This document shows positions 32,919 to 43,077 of a stretch of 64,000 nt of DNA, piece after piece. This DNA is from Bacillus sp. NTK071. GTDB lineage: Bacteria > Bacillota > Bacilli > Bacillales > Guptibacillaceae. Position numbers and translations under genes: made by a program. Under the pieces are notes generated by a model. The model was given only the letters and a program-made list of their open reading frames with translations, searched no databases and was not told where the DNA came from. Numbering within the stretch: position 1 is the stretch's first letter; each line of letters starts with the position of its first letter. The stretch is from assembly GCF_017303315.1 (NCBI RefSeq), contig NZ_JAFKOI010000003.1, positions 186,001 to 250,000 of the forward strand. Reading direction: 5' to 3'.

Positions 32919-34415
32919 TTAACTATAAACCGTCTCTTTTTGATGAAGTCCCAGTGTAAGGGCTGTTGAAGAATGAATTTCTTCGAAAAGCTCAGGGTGA
33001 TTCCCTATTAAGACGCCATAGGATGGAATCATTTCTTTAATTTTTGCTTCCCAATCTGATATGTGATTTGGGAAACACTTTTCTAATACTTCAAGCATAA
33101 CGTGAACTGCTGTAGAAGCACCTGGAGAAGCGCCTAACAACGCAGCAACCGAGCCGTCAGAAGAGCTCACAACCTCAGTACCAAATTGCAAAGTTCCTTT
33201 GCCAGATTCCGTATCCTTAATAATTTGTACGCGCTGGCCTGCTACTACTGTATCCCAATCTTCAAGTTTAGCGGTTGGAATAAATTCACGCACTTCTTCC
33301 ATACGTTTTTCATCCGATAACATAACCTGCTGGATCAGGTATTTTGTAAGACCCATTTCTTTTAGGCCAGCCGACATCATCGTTAACACATTATTCGGCT
33401 TTACTGTGTTAATCAAATCCATATTTGAACCAGTTTTTAAGAACTTTGGCGAAAAGCCTGCGAATGGGCCAAAGAGCAAGGTCTTTTCGTTGTTGATGTA
33501 CCTCGTGTCAAGATGCGGAACAGACATTGGAGGAGCACCAACCTTTGCTTTGCCGTATACCTTTCCGTGATGCTGTTCGATTACCTCAGGATTTTTGCAA
33601 ACCATAAAGAGCCCACTTACAGGGAATCCTCCGATTTGCTTCGCCTCTGGAATTCCAGTCTTTTGTAGTAGTGGAAGACTACCACCTCCACCTCCGATAA
33701 AGACGAAATCTGCAGTGTGGTACTCGAGTTTGTCGTTATTAATATCGTGTACCTTCACTTCCCATAAACCGTCTTTCATGCGCTTGATATCCTTTACGCT
33801 ATGCTTGTAGTTAACCTCTACGTTTTCACTCTTCAAATGATCAAACATGAGGCGAGTTAGTGCACCGAAATTTACATCTGTACCAGAATCGATTTTTGTA
33901 GCTGCAATCGGTTCATCCGATGTTCGTCCCTCCATGATGAGGGGAATCCATTCTTTCAGTTTTTCAGGATCCTCCGAGAATTCCATCCCTTTAAATAGGG
34001 GGCTCTCTGACAACGCTTCCAAACGCTTTTTCAAAAACGCTACATTACTCTCTCCATGTACTAAACTCATATGAGGAAGAGGCATGATAAAATCCTGCGG
34101 ATTACTAATTAAACCGTTTTTCACTAAATAGGACCAGAACTGCCTTGAAAGCTGAAACTGTTCATTAACCTTTACAGCTTTGCTAATGTCGATCGATCCA
34201 TCAGCATTCTCAGACGTATAGTTTAGCTCACATAGCGCAGCGTGTCCCGTTCCAGCATTATTCCATTCATTCGAGCTTTCTTCCCCTGCAGAGTCTAGTT
34301 TCTCAAACACTTTAATTTCCCATTCAGGTGCTAATTGTTTAAGTAAAGATCCTAAAGTCGCACTCATAACTCCAGCACCGATTAAAATAATGTCTTTTTT
34401 TTGATTGTTGCCCAT
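32919..34415 (-). CDS. mqo: Malate:quinone oxidoreductase
   Basis: The 498-residue FAD enzyme oxidises malate to oxaloacetate and passes electrons to menaquinone at the membrane. The FAD site [20 protein letters not shown] is at the N-terminus, followed by [47 protein letters not shown] and, near the end, [21 protein letters not shown]. All are typical of the Mqo family (about 500 residues). Ribosome site AAGGA. It is a single-gene unit. B. subtilis itself uses NAD-linked Mdh, so this is an additional or alternative TCA-cycle step. Confidence 0.95.
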   Translation of the reverse strand: MGNNQKKDIILIGAGVMSATLGSLLKQLAPEWEIKVFEKLDSAGEESSNEWNNAGTGHAALCELNYTSENADGSIDISKAVKVNEQFQLSRQFWSYLVKNGLISNPQDFIMPLPHMSLVHGESNVAFLKKRLEALSESPLFKGMEFSEDPEKLKEWIPLIMEGRTSDEPIAATKIDSGTDVNFGALTRLMFDHLKSENVEVNYKHSVKDIKRMKDGLWEVKVHDINNDKLEYHTADFVFIGGGGGSLPLLQKTGIPEAKQIGGFPVSGLFMVCKNPEVIEQHHGKVYGKAKVGAPPMSVPHLDTRYINNEKTLLFGPFAGFSPKFLKTGSNMDLINTVKPNNVLTMMSAGLKEMGLTKYLIQQVMLSDEKRMEEVREFIPTAKLEDWDTVVAGQRVQIIKDTESGKGTLQFGTEVVSSSDGSVAALLGASPGASTAVHVMLEVLEKCFPNHISDWEAKIKEMIPSYGVLIGNHPELFEEIHSSTALTLGLHQKETVYS

Positions 34416-34632
34416 GATACCATTCCTTATCTCATTTATTTGTAAAAAGAGTAGGCGCTTATGCTCAAGTTTCGCATAAAGCTGGCCTCACTTAGGAACA
34501 TACCTTTTCTATCTCCATTATAACCTTATCATAGTTCGTTATCATGTTTGAAAATGAAATTTCTTTAATAATTAGATAAGTTATTCCCTTTCTAATCACT
34601 CAAGGCACCTATAAGCTCTGATTCTGACTAAC

Positions 34633-34660
34633 AAAAAAGGACAGTACTGTTAGCAGTACC
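34633..34660 (-). terminator. Terminator of the YiaA-like gene
   Basis: GTACTG and CAGTAC close a hairpin followed on the minus strand by GTCCTTTTTTG. The 256-bp stretch 34416-34671 holds this and the mqo leader; no gene is seen in it. Confidence 0.65.
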
Positions 34661-34671
34661 GCCCCCCATTA

Positions 34672-35142
34672 TTAATCCTTTTCTCTAGCCAATTGCGTAT
34701 CTCGAATATTTTTCTGAATGGTAATGGCCGCAAATAGACTAAGAACAAATGACATACCATAAAATCCTTTTTCGCTTAAGATGATACTTCCAGCATTATA
34801 AAGTCCGATTGCCATCAGGGAAATGGCTGTAATAACAGCAAACCAACTGAGCCCATAATAGATGCCCGAAACCGGGATATCCTCTTCCTTGTCCCTAACC
34901 GCTTTTTGCAGGGAGACCGCTGCATACAGTCCGAATACCAATACAGCAAAGTAATACCCCTTCTCATTCAGTTCCATTGCGGCATTGAAAAGGCCAATCA
35001 GATAAGCGAAAACACCTATTACCAAAGCTGCCCAACTTGCCCCTTTAAAAGCTGCAGTCGGTTCCCCTTCTTTTCTTTCCACCTTGATCTTTGGCTTCTT
35101 TTCATCCATATTCATTAACGGATTTTCATTCATATCAGACAT
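34672..35142 (-). CDS. YiaA/YiaB family inner membrane protein
   Basis: The 156-residue protein contains two copies of the YiaAB two-helix unit: GASWAALVIGVFAYLIGLFNA with YYFAVLVFGLYAAVSLQKAVRD, then GLSWFAVITAISLMAIGLYNA with FYGMSFVLSLFAAITIQKNIRD. Each copy ends in a QK-x-x-RD motif. Four transmembrane segments result. Function is unknown. The start at 35142 is chosen because AAGGGGGATC lies 8 nt upstream. Confidence 0.82.
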   Translation of the reverse strand: MSDMNENPLMNMDEKKPKIKVERKEGEPTAAFKGASWAALVIGVFAYLIGLFNAAMELNEKGYYFAVLVFGLYAAVSLQKAVRDKEEDIPVSGIYYGLSWFAVITAISLMAIGLYNAGSIILSEKGFYGMSFVLSLFAAITIQKNIRDTQLAREKD

Positions 35143-35353
35143 TAGCCGATCCCCCTTACCGTCATTCAACATGTAGGTTCCTACACTGCCCTATTGAAAC
35201 CATTATAGCAATTTATTACAGATTTTGTTTATTATTATTGGATGAATATTTATTTACATAACAATGGGGTTAACACCTCATTGTTAATACGGCTAATTAG
35301 GATTACGATGAGCTGGTTAATTCTTCATCTGCTTTTTATTACAAAAACTACAG

Positions 35354-35833
35354 CTATTTATGATACGGTTCCCCTCGGTTAATTTTAAACGCCCTATAAA
35401 TCTGTTCCACTAGAACAAGCCGCATTAATTGATGAGGGAAAGTCATTTTTGAAAAAGAAAGTGTATCATTCGCTCTCTTAAGTACATCTTCACTTAGTCC
35501 AAGAGAGCCCCCAATAACAAATGCCACTTTACTCTTTCCATAGGTAGCAAGCTGATCCAAATTGTGAGCAAGCTGTTCGGATGTTTTCATCTTTCCATCA
35601 ATTGCGAGAGCGATCACATGTGCATCAGGAGAGATTTTACCTAGGATTCGATCTCCCTCAGCTTTTTTTACTTGAATCATTTCAGTTTCACTTAAATTCT
35701 CGGGTGCCTTTTCGTCAGCTACTTCAATAACCTCTACCTTTGCAAAAGGGCCTAATCGCTTCGTATACTCAGCAATTCCTTGTTTTAAGTATTTCTCCTT
35801 CAGTTTTCCTACCGTTACAATACTTATATTCAT
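35354..35833 (-). CDS. rlmH: 23S rRNA (pseudouridine1915-N3)-methyltransferase
   Basis: The 159-residue SPOUT methyltransferase modifies helix 69 of 23S rRNA on the 70S ribosome. The trefoil-knot SAM site is [21 protein letters not shown], and the C-terminal [30 protein letters not shown] is almost invariant. It starts [19 protein letters not shown]. It equals B. subtilis YydA and lies in the same place near the wal operon. The segment upstream is a DnaA-box cluster. Confidence 0.97.
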   Translation of the reverse strand: MNISIVTVGKLKEKYLKQGIAEYTKRLGPFAKVEVIEVADEKAPENLSETEMIQVKKAEGDRILGKISPDAHVIALAIDGKMKTSEQLAHNLDQLATYGKSKVAFVIGGSLGLSEDVLKRANDTLSFSKMTFPHQLMRLVLVEQIYRAFKINRGEPYHK

Positions 35834-35837
35834 TTAT

Positions 35838-35928
35838 TTATCCCCACTTGTTCACTATTTCGTAAATCCACAGAAAATAAACAGGTTATCCACAGATTTT
35901 ATCCACATATACACAATTTTCATCCACA
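35838..35928. other. DnaA-box cluster between rlmH and yyzF
   Basis: Two exact DnaA boxes TTATCCACA lie at 35886-35894 and 35899-35907. One-mismatch boxes are at 35838 (TTATCCCCA), 35907 (ATATACACA) and 35920 (TCATCCACA), and a two-mismatch box at 35864. A minus-strand TTGTCCACA lies at 35992-36000 inside the end of yyzF. B. subtilis has oriC-proximal DnaA-box clusters that limit initiation, one of which, as I recall, is at yydA (rlmH). Confidence 0.75.
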
Positions 35929-35943
35929 TGTCGTGACCGAATA

Positions 35944-36108
35944 TTAGTTCGACACTATATATGTTGCAGGATTATTACAATACTCACAGGTTGTGGACAA
36001 ATTGTCCTCATCCCCCTGTACCTTTTCTAGTACTGGGAAATGACCTGTTTCATCGACTGCAACGTCTAGCGCTAGCTCAACATGATCTTCACAACAAACT
36101 AATTTCAT
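35944..36108 (-). CDS. yyzF: CxxH/CxxC small zinc-binding-type protein
   Basis: A 54-residue protein starts MKLVCCEDHVELALDVAVDE and ends with a Cys-x2-Cys in TTCEYCNNPATY. The C-x2-H (CEDH) near the N-terminus and the C-terminal C-x2-C suggest a single zinc-binding site. It matches the CxxH/CxxC family that includes B. subtilis YyzF, in the same position between htrC and yydA. Function is unknown. Ribosome site AAGGAGGGATCAT is excellent. Confidence 0.85.
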   Translation of the reverse strand: MKLVCCEDHVELALDVAVDETGHFPVLEKVQGDEDNLSTTCEYCNNPATYIVSN

Positions 36109-36130
36109 ATGATCCCTCCTTGTTCAATTG

Positions 36131-36147
36131 TTATCCACTGTGCATAA
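36131..36147. other. DnaA boxes upstream of yyzF
   Basis: TTATCCACT (36131-36139, one mismatch) abuts an exact minus-strand box TTATGCACA (36147-36139). They extend the cluster on the other side of yyzF. Confidence 0.65.
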
Positions 36148-36163
36148 GTTTTCACCAAAAGGA

Positions 36164-36187
36164 AACAGGAGAGTTCCCCCTCCTGTT
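36164..36187. terminator. Hairpin downstream of the htrA-type gene
   Basis: AACAGGAG and CTCCTGTT form an 8-bp stem just after the stop codon. The better T-run is on the plus strand (TTGTTTTTT); the minus side has TTTCCTTTT. Confidence 0.6.
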
Positions 36188-36192
36188 GTTTT

Positions 36193-37401
36193 TTAAGAGC
36201 TTTGCTGTTGCGCTAGTGTTAAATCTAACTCTTCTTTCGTTCCTTCACGATAAATGGTCAGTTTCACTTTATCCCCAATTTTTTTCTTTGTATAAAGAAA
36301 CTTGCGAAGTTCTATCGAGTTTTTAATTTGCTTACCATCCATTGCAGTAATAACATCAAGTTCTTTCAAGCCAGCTTGGTCTGCAGAAGAAGTTGGGAAA
36401 ACGCTCATCACAACAACGCCATAATCAATATCCTTTGGAAGCTTAAGCGATTCACTCCAATGATAAGTTGGGATCTCAGATAATGATTTAGTGCCAATTC
36501 CAATCTCTGGTCTTCTTACTTCGCCATAGGACTCTAGATCATTTATGATGGGAGCAGCCATATTAATTGGAATTGAGAAACCAATCCCTTCTACACTGGA
36601 TTGCGCAATTTTCATTGAGTTAATACCGATTAATTGTCCTGATATATTAATCAGTGCTCCACCGCTATTTCCTGGATTAATTGATGCATCTGTCTGGATT
36701 ACGTCAGCATTCCAATCAATCGTTCCATTTTGATCAGTATCAACCGGAAAAGATCGCTCAGGATTACTGATAATTCCCTGAGTGACTGTTCCTTCAAGGA
36801 AACCAAGTGGATTCCCGATTGCAATCGCAGGTTCACCAGGCTTCAACGTATCCGAATCACCAAACTCTGCAACCGTTGTAACGGACTCTGAGGGGATTTT
36901 AAGTACGGCAAGGTCCATAAGAGGGTCAGTGCCTACAAGCTCCGCAGGCACGCGTTTCTCGGCGTTTAAACTAATCTCAATCTGTCCTGCACCTTCAACA
37001 ACGTGATTATTTGTAACAACGAATGCTTGCTTACCTTCTTTTTTATAAATTACACCTGATCCTGCGCCTGCCTCACCATAGTCTTCAGCCCAAAAATCCG
37101 TCTTTTGTAAGTTAATAACGCCAACAACAGCTTTACCTACATTTTCAACAGCAGATGTAATATCATTTGTCACATCAATTCGAAGGTCTTTCGTCTCTGC
37201 ACCCTGGTTACCTACTCCGCTCTCTTCCTCCGGTTCAGGAGCAACTTCAGGAACAACACCAAAGTCAGATAGAGCTGGAACCGTGAAAAGAATTAACAAT
37301 GCGCCAAGAACAGCTCCCAGAAGTCCAGCTAAAAACGCACCACCACGGTTACCTTTCTGCTTCTTTGGTTGATTATAATCGTCGCCATCATAATAGCCCA
37401 A
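36193..37401 (-). CDS. htrC: Membrane-anchored HtrA-type serine protease with PDZ domain
   Basis: The 402-residue protein has a short cytoplasmic N-terminus, one membrane span (AFLAGLLGAVLGALLILFTV), a trypsin-like protease domain and a C-terminal PDZ domain (DYGVVVMSVFPTSSADQAGLKELDVITAMDG). The catalytic triad is His in VTNNHVVEGA, Asp in PLMDLAVLKI and Ser in NPGNSGGALI. It corresponds to HtrC (YycK), next to walJ in B. subtilis, and handles envelope protein quality control. I favour the TTG at 37401 (MGYYDGDDYN) because AAGGTG lies 6 nt upstream; the frame extends to a TTG at 37422. Confidence 0.9.
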   Translation of the reverse strand: MGYYDGDDYNQPKKQKGNRGGAFLAGLLGAVLGALLILFTVPALSDFGVVPEVAPEPEEESGVGNQGAETKDLRIDVTNDITSAVENVGKAVVGVINLQKTDFWAEDYGEAGAGSGVIYKKEGKQAFVVTNNHVVEGAGQIEISLNAEKRVPAELVGTDPLMDLAVLKIPSESVTTVAEFGDSDTLKPGEPAIAIGNPLGFLEGTVTQGIISNPERSFPVDTDQNGTIDWNADVIQTDASINPGNSGGALINISGQLIGINSMKIAQSSVEGIGFSIPINMAAPIINDLESYGEVRRPEIGIGTKSLSEIPTYHWSESLKLPKDIDYGVVVMSVFPTSSADQAGLKELDVITAMDGKQIKNSIELRKFLYTKKKIGDKVKLTIYREGTKEELDLTLAQQQSS

Positions 37402-37491
37402 TTTCTTCACCTTTCCTTTCAAAAAAAAGGAGACCTGTGCGACAGCTGATAACTGCTTGAAAAAATAGATACAAAAGTCTAACGCTAGTAG

Positions 37492-38286
37492 CTATAACGT
37501 TGTGACGAGTGTTGGATTCATAGGATCAGTATCGTATAAATCGATTTTATCTCCAACCAAAAACCCACTTTGTTCAAGCGTTTGCTGAACAGACAGTCTT
37601 GCCAGGTCTTTCATGTTATTATCTTTACTTAAATGGGCTAAATAAATACGCTTCGTTTGATCGCCTATAACATCTGCTAACGCAGCTCCAGCATCTTCAT
37701 TTGATACATGACCCATATCTCCAAGGATTCTTCGTTTCACATTCCATGGATAACGCCCCATCATAAGCATATTAATATCGTGATTAGACTCAAAAACCAT
37801 CATATCAGAGTCACGAATTGTACCTTTAATTCGGTCACTAACGTAACCTAGGTCCGTTGCGATGCTTAGCTTTTTTCCTTCGTGATGGAACACATAGAAC
37901 ATTGGCTCGGCAGCATCATGGGATACACCAAAAGACTCAACATCAAGATCTTCGAAGGTTTTAACGGTTTCCATATCGAAATGAAACTTCTGATCAACAG
38001 GGATTTCACCAATAAGACCACTCATTGCATCCCAAGTCTTTGCATTTGCATAAATAGGCAGCTTATAACGCCTAGCAAATATCCCTAGACCTTTAATATG
38101 ATCACTATGTTCATGAGTCACAAGCAACCCATCTAGATCTTTAGGATCAAGATGGGCTTTTGCAAACAATTCTTCTAATTTCTTGCCACTTAAGCCCGCA
38201 TCAACAAGAAGCTTATGCTTCTCTGTACCGACGTAAATGGCATTACCAGTGCTCCCGCTTGCAAGCACACTAAATTCAAGAGACAT
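37492..38286 (-). CDS. walJ: WalJ metallo-beta-lactamase fold hydrolase
   Basis: The 264-residue protein is a metallo-beta-lactamase-fold phosphodiesterase, WalJ (YycJ). The metal motif is [11 protein letters not shown], with [14 protein letters not shown] at the N-terminus and later metal ligands in [14 protein letters not shown] and [12 protein letters not shown]. It is the last gene of walRKHIJ. In Firmicutes, YycJ has been linked to DNA mismatch repair as an exonuclease and to coordinating cell division. It follows walI by 17 nt. Confidence 0.94.
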   Translation of the reverse strand: MSLEFSVLASGSTGNAIYVGTEKHKLLVDAGLSGKKLEELFAKAHLDPKDLDGLLVTHEHSDHIKGLGIFARRYKLPIYANAKTWDAMSGLIGEIPVDQKFHFDMETVKTFEDLDVESFGVSHDAAEPMFYVFHHEGKKLSIATDLGYVSDRIKGTIRDSDMMVFESNHDINMLMMGRYPWNVKRRILGDMGHVSNEDAGAALADVIGDQTKRIYLAHLSKDNNMKDLARLSVQQTLEQSGFLVGDKIDLYDTDPMNPTLVTTL

Positions 38287-38303
38287 ATAACATTCCTCTC
38301 CTA

Positions 38304-39203
38304 CTAATCTCCTGTGGAAGATTGAGGTGTTGAAGGTTCCGTTTCAACTTTTTTACGATCAATTTCTTCCTCTTTACCCTTATCACTGTCAGCATTTTCT
38401 TCCGAGTCACTAAATACAGTTTTTTCAATTGCATTAACATAATAATACCGCTCAGGTTTATCATTCTTTTTATTTTCCACTACCACTCGCCAAGTTGGAA
38501 CAAACACGAACGTATCCCGCTCATCTTCACTTGTCACTGTATAGTAGCCAATTGATACATCTTTGACCTCATCATAAGCTCCAATATCTTGTTGGCTAAC
38601 TAATAAACCAATCGTTTCAGAAATTGGATCAATCTTACGTTCTTTCACGATTTTTTTCAGATTTAAATACGTCTGAGTGTAAGAAACGACTTTATCATCT
38701 TCTAACGTCACGATAACCATTCCAGAATCTTGACTGTAGAGAGGTTTATCTTCATATGTTTCAACAAAGTAAACAATATTAGGATTGTTGGAATCTCTCC
38801 TAAAGTACTGATACTTTCCGCCTTCATAAACATACGTTTCTAAGAAAAAGGAATATGCTGAAGCTGCATCAGGATCACTAATGGGATATGGTTTTTTAAG
38901 TGTCGATATGAGCTTTCGACCATTTAGCGTAATATCTTGACTTGTATTTTCTTCGAGTGTTTTCTCTTCTTTTTCTGTAAAGGGATGAACATTTCCACTA
39001 ATAAAAGCCATTTTCTTAGCCTGAAGAGAAGGATCATTATCATACGTTACATTTAAGTCTTTGAGCTGATCTTCGAGAGTAATCTGGTTCTGATACTCAA
39101 GACTACTCATTTCCGTTTTCTTTTTATATAAGTCACCTGCAAGAAAAATATTAAACACAAGGAAGGTTAGAATTAGTATCGTTTTTGTTCTATTCCAGTC
39201 CAA
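38304..39203 (-). CDS. walI: WalI regulatory membrane protein (YycI)
   Basis: The 299-residue protein begins [26 protein letters not shown], one transmembrane helix followed by an extracytoplasmic YycI domain (to about residue 265) and a polar, acidic tail rich in Ser, Glu and Lys. Together with WalH it forms a membrane complex with the WalK sensor and dampens its activity. It overlaps walH by 14 bp. Sequence divergence in the family is high; identity rests on the N-terminus and operon position. Confidence 0.93.
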   Translation of the reverse strand: MDWNRTKTILILTFLVFNIFLAGDLYKKKTEMSSLEYQNQITLEDQLKDLNVTYDNDPSLQAKKMAFISGNVHPFTEKEEKTLEENTSQDITLNGRKLISTLKKPYPISDPDAASAYSFFLETYVYEGGKYQYFRRDSNNPNIVYFVETYEDKPLYSQDSGMVIVTLEDDKVVSYTQTYLNLKKIVKERKIDPISETIGLLVSQQDIGAYDEVKDVSIGYYTVTSEDERDTFVFVPTWRVVVENKKNDKPERYYYVNAIEKTVFSDSEENADSDKGKEEEIDRKKVETEPSTPQSSTGD

Positions 39204-40563
39204 ATGCTACCCCTCCTTGTTCATTGCTTAGTGATTGAATAGGGGTCCACGTTTGGTTTAACTTAATGTACCATTGTGGAACGAGAGTGAATTTTTGGGA
39301 TTGATTTAGAGAACGATCAATTGTAAAACCAATTGTGATGTTTGTCATTTCACTTTGCTTGAAACTCCCCTCACTCAAGAGAGATAGCACCTCATCATAA
39401 CCTGGTAACGCACGCTCATCTATTGGATTTGTGTATTGAATATTCTTTAGCATTCGCTTATACGTACTTACTTCATTGTTCTTAACAATCACATTAATTT
39501 CATCCAAGTCTTCTGAAGAAGAACTGAAAACAGGGTACCCTTCTGTATTTAAGCGAAACGTCATTTGATCTGTTTTAGTTTTAGAGGAAGTCCATTCACT
39601 GAGTAAATAATTCTCTTCACTAAAATCATTAATACGAAAACCGAAGTGCTTATTAATAAATCCATAAGCATTTAAAATCGGCGCTTCGTTATCGACATTT
39701 GTCGTAGACGGTGGATTTTCGAACGTCATGTACTTGTTTTCTAAAAATGTTAAAGTACGACTTCCATCTGTATGAACGGTTTTAATATTAAACGAGCTTT
39801 TTTCAACACGATCTTGCTCTGGAAAGAAAGCTTCTTTAAAATTCTGTTCATTCGCTAGTTCGTCTGTGCTTACCTCATAGGTCTGTATCACTGGTTTCTG
39901 AATAGGGATGTAGAAAATAGGCAAACCATCTTTAACTTGAAAAGCCTTTGCTCTTATGACTTGCTCTTCAGTTGACGCATTCTTTATATCAGAAAAAGAA
40001 AAGTTTTCTTCGTACCACTTCTCTAATCCATTAGATACTTCAACTGCTGCACGCATACCTAGCTCGTTTGACGTATTCAAGAATATAATCTCATTGTTTT
40101 TCCCTGTAGCGACTGAAGGGATAATAATCCGATCAAACTTTTCAAGTGGAATATCATCTTTTGGAACACTAATTAGCTTCTTCAAGACATTATTCGATAA
40201 TAGAGTTGGAAATATAAGCTCAACATTATTATCCATTTCACGTACACTCTCAAGATTGTTTTCCATCGTTAAGGATTTGATCTTCGTTCCAGAAATAAAA
40301 GTTGTGTAGAACGGGGTAATCGTATCCGAATTGAAAGAAGTAAAATGTTGATTGTTCTTATGATAAACGATTTGGTTCGGCTTAACGACTTGATTAATGT
40401 CAACGTCTTCCACACCTACAGGACTTGCTTCTTTTGGATCGGTTTCTTTCTGATAGTCTGGTTCAAAGGTCCAAATTTGCCATGTTAGGAACAAACTCGT
40501 AACCACCAGAATATTTAACAAAACAGCTTTAAAATTCTCTATACGCTTCTTTGTAATTCTCAT
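39190..40563 (-). CDS. walH: WalH regulatory membrane protein (YycH)
   Basis: The 457-residue protein has a short cytoplasmic start, one transmembrane segment (VLLNILVVTSLFLTWQIWTF) and a large extracytoplasmic region typical of YycH. YycH and YycI bind WalK in the membrane and tune the essential WalRK system. It overlaps walK by 4 bp (ATGA) and walI by 14 bp, indicating translational coupling. No catalytic motifs are expected. Confidence 0.93.
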   Translation of the reverse strand: MRITKKRIENFKAVLLNILVVTSLFLTWQIWTFEPDYQKETDPKEASPVGVEDVDINQVVKPNQIVYHKNNQHFTSFNSDTITPFYTTFISGTKIKSLTMENNLESVREMDNNVELIFPTLLSNNVLKKLISVPKDDIPLEKFDRIIIPSVATGKNNEIIFLNTSNELGMRAAVEVSNGLEKWYEENFSFSDIKNASTEEQVIRAKAFQVKDGLPIFYIPIQKPVIQTYEVSTDELANEQNFKEAFFPEQDRVEKSSFNIKTVHTDGSRTLTFLENKYMTFENPPSTTNVDNEAPILNAYGFINKHFGFRINDFSEENYLLSEWTSSKTKTDQMTFRLNTEGYPVFSSSSEDLDEINVIVKNNEVSTYKRMLKNIQYTNPIDERALPGYDEVLSLLSEGSFKQSEMTNITIGFTIDRSLNQSQKFTLVPQWYIKLNQTWTPIQSLSNEQGGVAFGLE

Positions 40564-42362
40564 TTGTCCCCGACCTCCCTTATGCGTTTATAAGGGAGCG
40601 TAAAGTAGATCGTCGTACCTTGTCCCCATTTACTCTCTGCCCATATATCACCGTGGTGAGCGTGAATCATCTCTTTAGCGATGGCTAGGCCTAGCCCCGT
40701 ACCTCCGAGCTCTCTCGAACGGGCTTTATCCACGCGATAGAATCGGTCAAATATTTTTGAAAGGTTGTTTTTAGGAATTCCCACACCCTGATCACTAATG
40801 CTAATCCTAATCTTCTTCCCGATCGTCCAACATCGGGCCGTGATTGTTCCACCTTCTGGAGAATACTTTATTGCATTAGAAATAATGTTATCAAGCACCT
40901 GTGTCATCTTGTCTTGATCTACTTTTGTATAGATCGCAACACGCGGTAGCTGTCTAACGATTTCAATGTTTTCGCGTTTAGACATTTCAAAACGGTCAAG
41001 GATGTGATCAAACATCTCTACAAAATCAACCTCAGTAAACTGTAATCGATATTCTTTCTTGTCCATTTTCGATAGCTGAAGTAAGTCATTCACCAATCGA
41101 ATCATTCGCTCCGTCTCATTTTGGGCAACACCAAGAAAACGAGGAGCAATCTCAGCGTCTTGTAGTGCTCCCTCTTGAAGAGCCTCAAGATAGCTTCTCA
41201 TCGTCGTAAGAGGTGTACGTAGCTCATGCGATACATTCACAACGAATTCACGACGCTCTTGTTCAAGCTGCTCCTGCTCAGTAATATCATGTAGCACAGC
41301 TATTAAACCATTAATAGGCCCGTCCTCTTTATGAATGATCGAAAAGTTAACACGCATAATAAATGTTTGATGGTCATTGCTTAAATCTAGAATCATAGAG
41401 TCAGGTCCATTATAAACATCATCCCACGTCTTATCTTCTGAAAACTGTAGAATTTGATTTAAAGAAGTACCGAGAACCGTTTCACGTGAAACGCTCATCA
41501 TTTCTTCAGCACGATCGTTCATTAGTATAATCATACCTTCTCGATCCGTTGCTATAACACCATCGGTCATATAAGCAAGTACAGAAGTTAGCTTCCGGCG
41601 CTCACCTTCTGTAATAGAATTAGCTTCCTGTAGCCTTCTCGTCAAATCATTAAAAGCAAGGGCGAGCTGACCTATTTCATCCTCACCGTATACTTTAACT
41701 TTACGTGTGAAGTCTCCACGCGCCATAACAAGCGCCTGTTTCCTCATATCTGATATTGGACGTGTAATCGTACGAGAAATGATTATACCAAGCAAACCAG
41801 TTAGTACTAGTGCAATAAGAGCAGATTGCGCTAAAAGATTGTTCACTTGATCAGCCTGTTCGAATACCTGCTTCATGTCGGCTTGAATGTATACAGCACC
41901 TACAATCGAATTTGTTTCCCCTTTAATTGGGAGACTATAGGCAAAAAAGCGATCTCCGTCTTTATCAATGAAAATATTATTTTCTGATACTCCGTTAAGA
42001 GCACTATTAACAAAAGTATTTGTAGAACGTGACCCCTCAACGCCTTCATCATTAAGAGTTCCAACAATTTGTCCCAAAGAATTAACGACATGAATTTGAC
42101 GAATTTCATCTTGTCTAAAATTCTCAATTAAATCATTGATTGTATTTTCTTCTTCATCACTTTTACTATTCACTTGACCAGAGGCACTATCAGCAAGTAG
42201 CTCAGCTCGATCCATTACTGATGAGATATAATTAGTCTGAAACTGTTCTTCTAGCTTCTCATTAAAGTAAACAGAGATAAACTGAATAGCAATAAGGATG
42301 AGCAATACGTATATTATGGCAAATTTAAAATGAATGGACTTGAAAAAACCAACCTTACCCAT
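40560..42362 (-). CDS. walK: WalK essential cell-wall sensor histidine kinase
   Basis: The 600-residue kinase has TM1 (about residues 12-33), an extracytoplasmic Cache-like sensor (35-175), TM2 (178-200), HAMP (about 200-252), PAS (about 255-365), the dimerisation domain with phospho-accepting His379 in NVSHELRTPL, and the ATPase domain with DNIISNAIKYSPEGG (N box), DQGVGIP and GGTGLGLAIAKEM. It phosphorylates WalR and controls peptidoglycan hydrolases. It follows walR by 7 nt. A parS-like palindrome is embedded in its codons for residues 290-295. Confidence 0.97.
   Translation of the reverse strand: MGKVGFFKSIHFKFAIIYVLLILIAIQFISVYFNEKLEEQFQTNYISSVMDRAELLADSASGQVNSKSDEEENTINDLIENFRQDEIRQIHVVNSLGQIVGTLNDEGVEGSRSTNTFVNSALNGVSENNIFIDKDGDRFFAYSLPIKGETNSIVGAVYIQADMKQVFEQADQVNNLLAQSALIALVLTGLLGIIISRTITRPISDMRKQALVMARGDFTRKVKVYGEDEIGQLALAFNDLTRRLQEANSITEGERRKLTSVLAYMTDGVIATDREGMIILMNDRAEEMMSVSRETVLGTSLNQILQFSEDKTWDDVYNGPDSMILDLSNDHQTFIMRVNFSIIHKEDGPINGLIAVLHDITEQEQLEQERREFVVNVSHELRTPLTTMRSYLEALQEGALQDAEIAPRFLGVAQNETERMIRLVNDLLQLSKMDKKEYRLQFTEVDFVEMFDHILDRFEMSKRENIEIVRQLPRVAIYTKVDQDKMTQVLDNIISNAIKYSPEGGTITARCWTIGKKIRISISDQGVGIPKNNLSKIFDRFYRVDKARSRELGGTGLGLAIAKEMIHAHHGDIWAESKWGQGTTIYFTLPYKRIREVGDK
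41478..41493. other. parS-like site inside walK
   Basis: CGTTTCACGTGAAACG is a perfect 16-bp palindrome that matches the ParB site consensus TGTTTCACGTGAAACA at 14 of 16 positions, with the whole GTTTCACGTGAAAC core intact. It encodes V-S-R-E-T in WalK, as does the parS inside parB. Confidence 0.8.
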
Positions 42363-42369
42363 TTAAGTT

Positions 42370-43077
42370 TTATTGCTCCTGTTCCGGTTCACGCATGTAA
42401 TACCCTACACCACGTCTTGTAATAATCCACGTCGGATGGCTCGGATTGTCCTCAACCTTTTCGCGCAGTCTACGAACCGTCACATCTACCGTTCTCACGT
42501 CACCAAAGTAATCATAGCCCCATACCGTTTGAAGAAGGTGTTCTCGTGTCATAACTTGACCTATATGCTTTGATAAGTAATGGAGCAATTCAAACTCTCT
42601 ATGAGTAAGCTCAATCGATTCCTCTCGTTTCGTTACGAGATATGCATCAGGATGAATCGTTAGTGCCCCTACTTTAATTAATGAATTTGTTGAAGATTCC
42701 TTCTCAGGCTCTTGTTGGCGACGTCTTAAATTTGCTTTAACACGTGCAATAAGTTCGCGCGTGCTAAACGGTTTAGTTACATAGTCATCTGCCCCAAGCT
42801 CAAGCCCAAGTACTTTGTCAATCTCCGAATCCTTGGCCGTTAGCATAATAATTGGCATCTCATATTTCTTGCGGACTTCTCTACAAACCTCCATACCATC
42901 CCGCTGAGGTAGCATAATATCAAGAAGAATCATATCAGGATTCTCTTCCTCCACCTTCGCAATCGCTTCATCGCCATCGTAAGCACAAACAACCGTAAAG
43001 CCTTCCTTCTCAAGGTTAAATTGCAGAATATCCGCAATTGGTTTTTCATCATCTACAACAAGAATTTTCTTGTCCAT
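42370..43077 (-). CDS. walR: WalR essential response regulator
   Basis: The 235-residue OmpR/PhoB-type regulator has a receiver domain (residues 1-120; phosphorylated Asp53 in [11 protein letters not shown], Thr in MLTAKDSE, Lys in YVTKPFS) and a C-terminal winged helix (about 132-230; [39 protein letters not shown]). It equals YycF/WalR, the essential regulator of cell-wall turnover in low-GC Gram-positives. It heads walRKHIJ. Confidence 0.98.
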   Translation of the reverse strand: MDKKILVVDDEKPIADILQFNLEKEGFTVVCAYDGDEAIAKVEEENPDMILLDIMLPQRDGMEVCREVRKKYEMPIIMLTAKDSEIDKVLGLELGADDYVTKPFSTRELIARVKANLRRRQQEPEKESSTNSLIKVGALTIHPDAYLVTKREESIELTHREFELLHYLSKHIGQVMTREHLLQTVWGYDYFGDVRTVDVTVRRLREKVEDNPSHPTWIITRRGVGYYMREPEQEQ

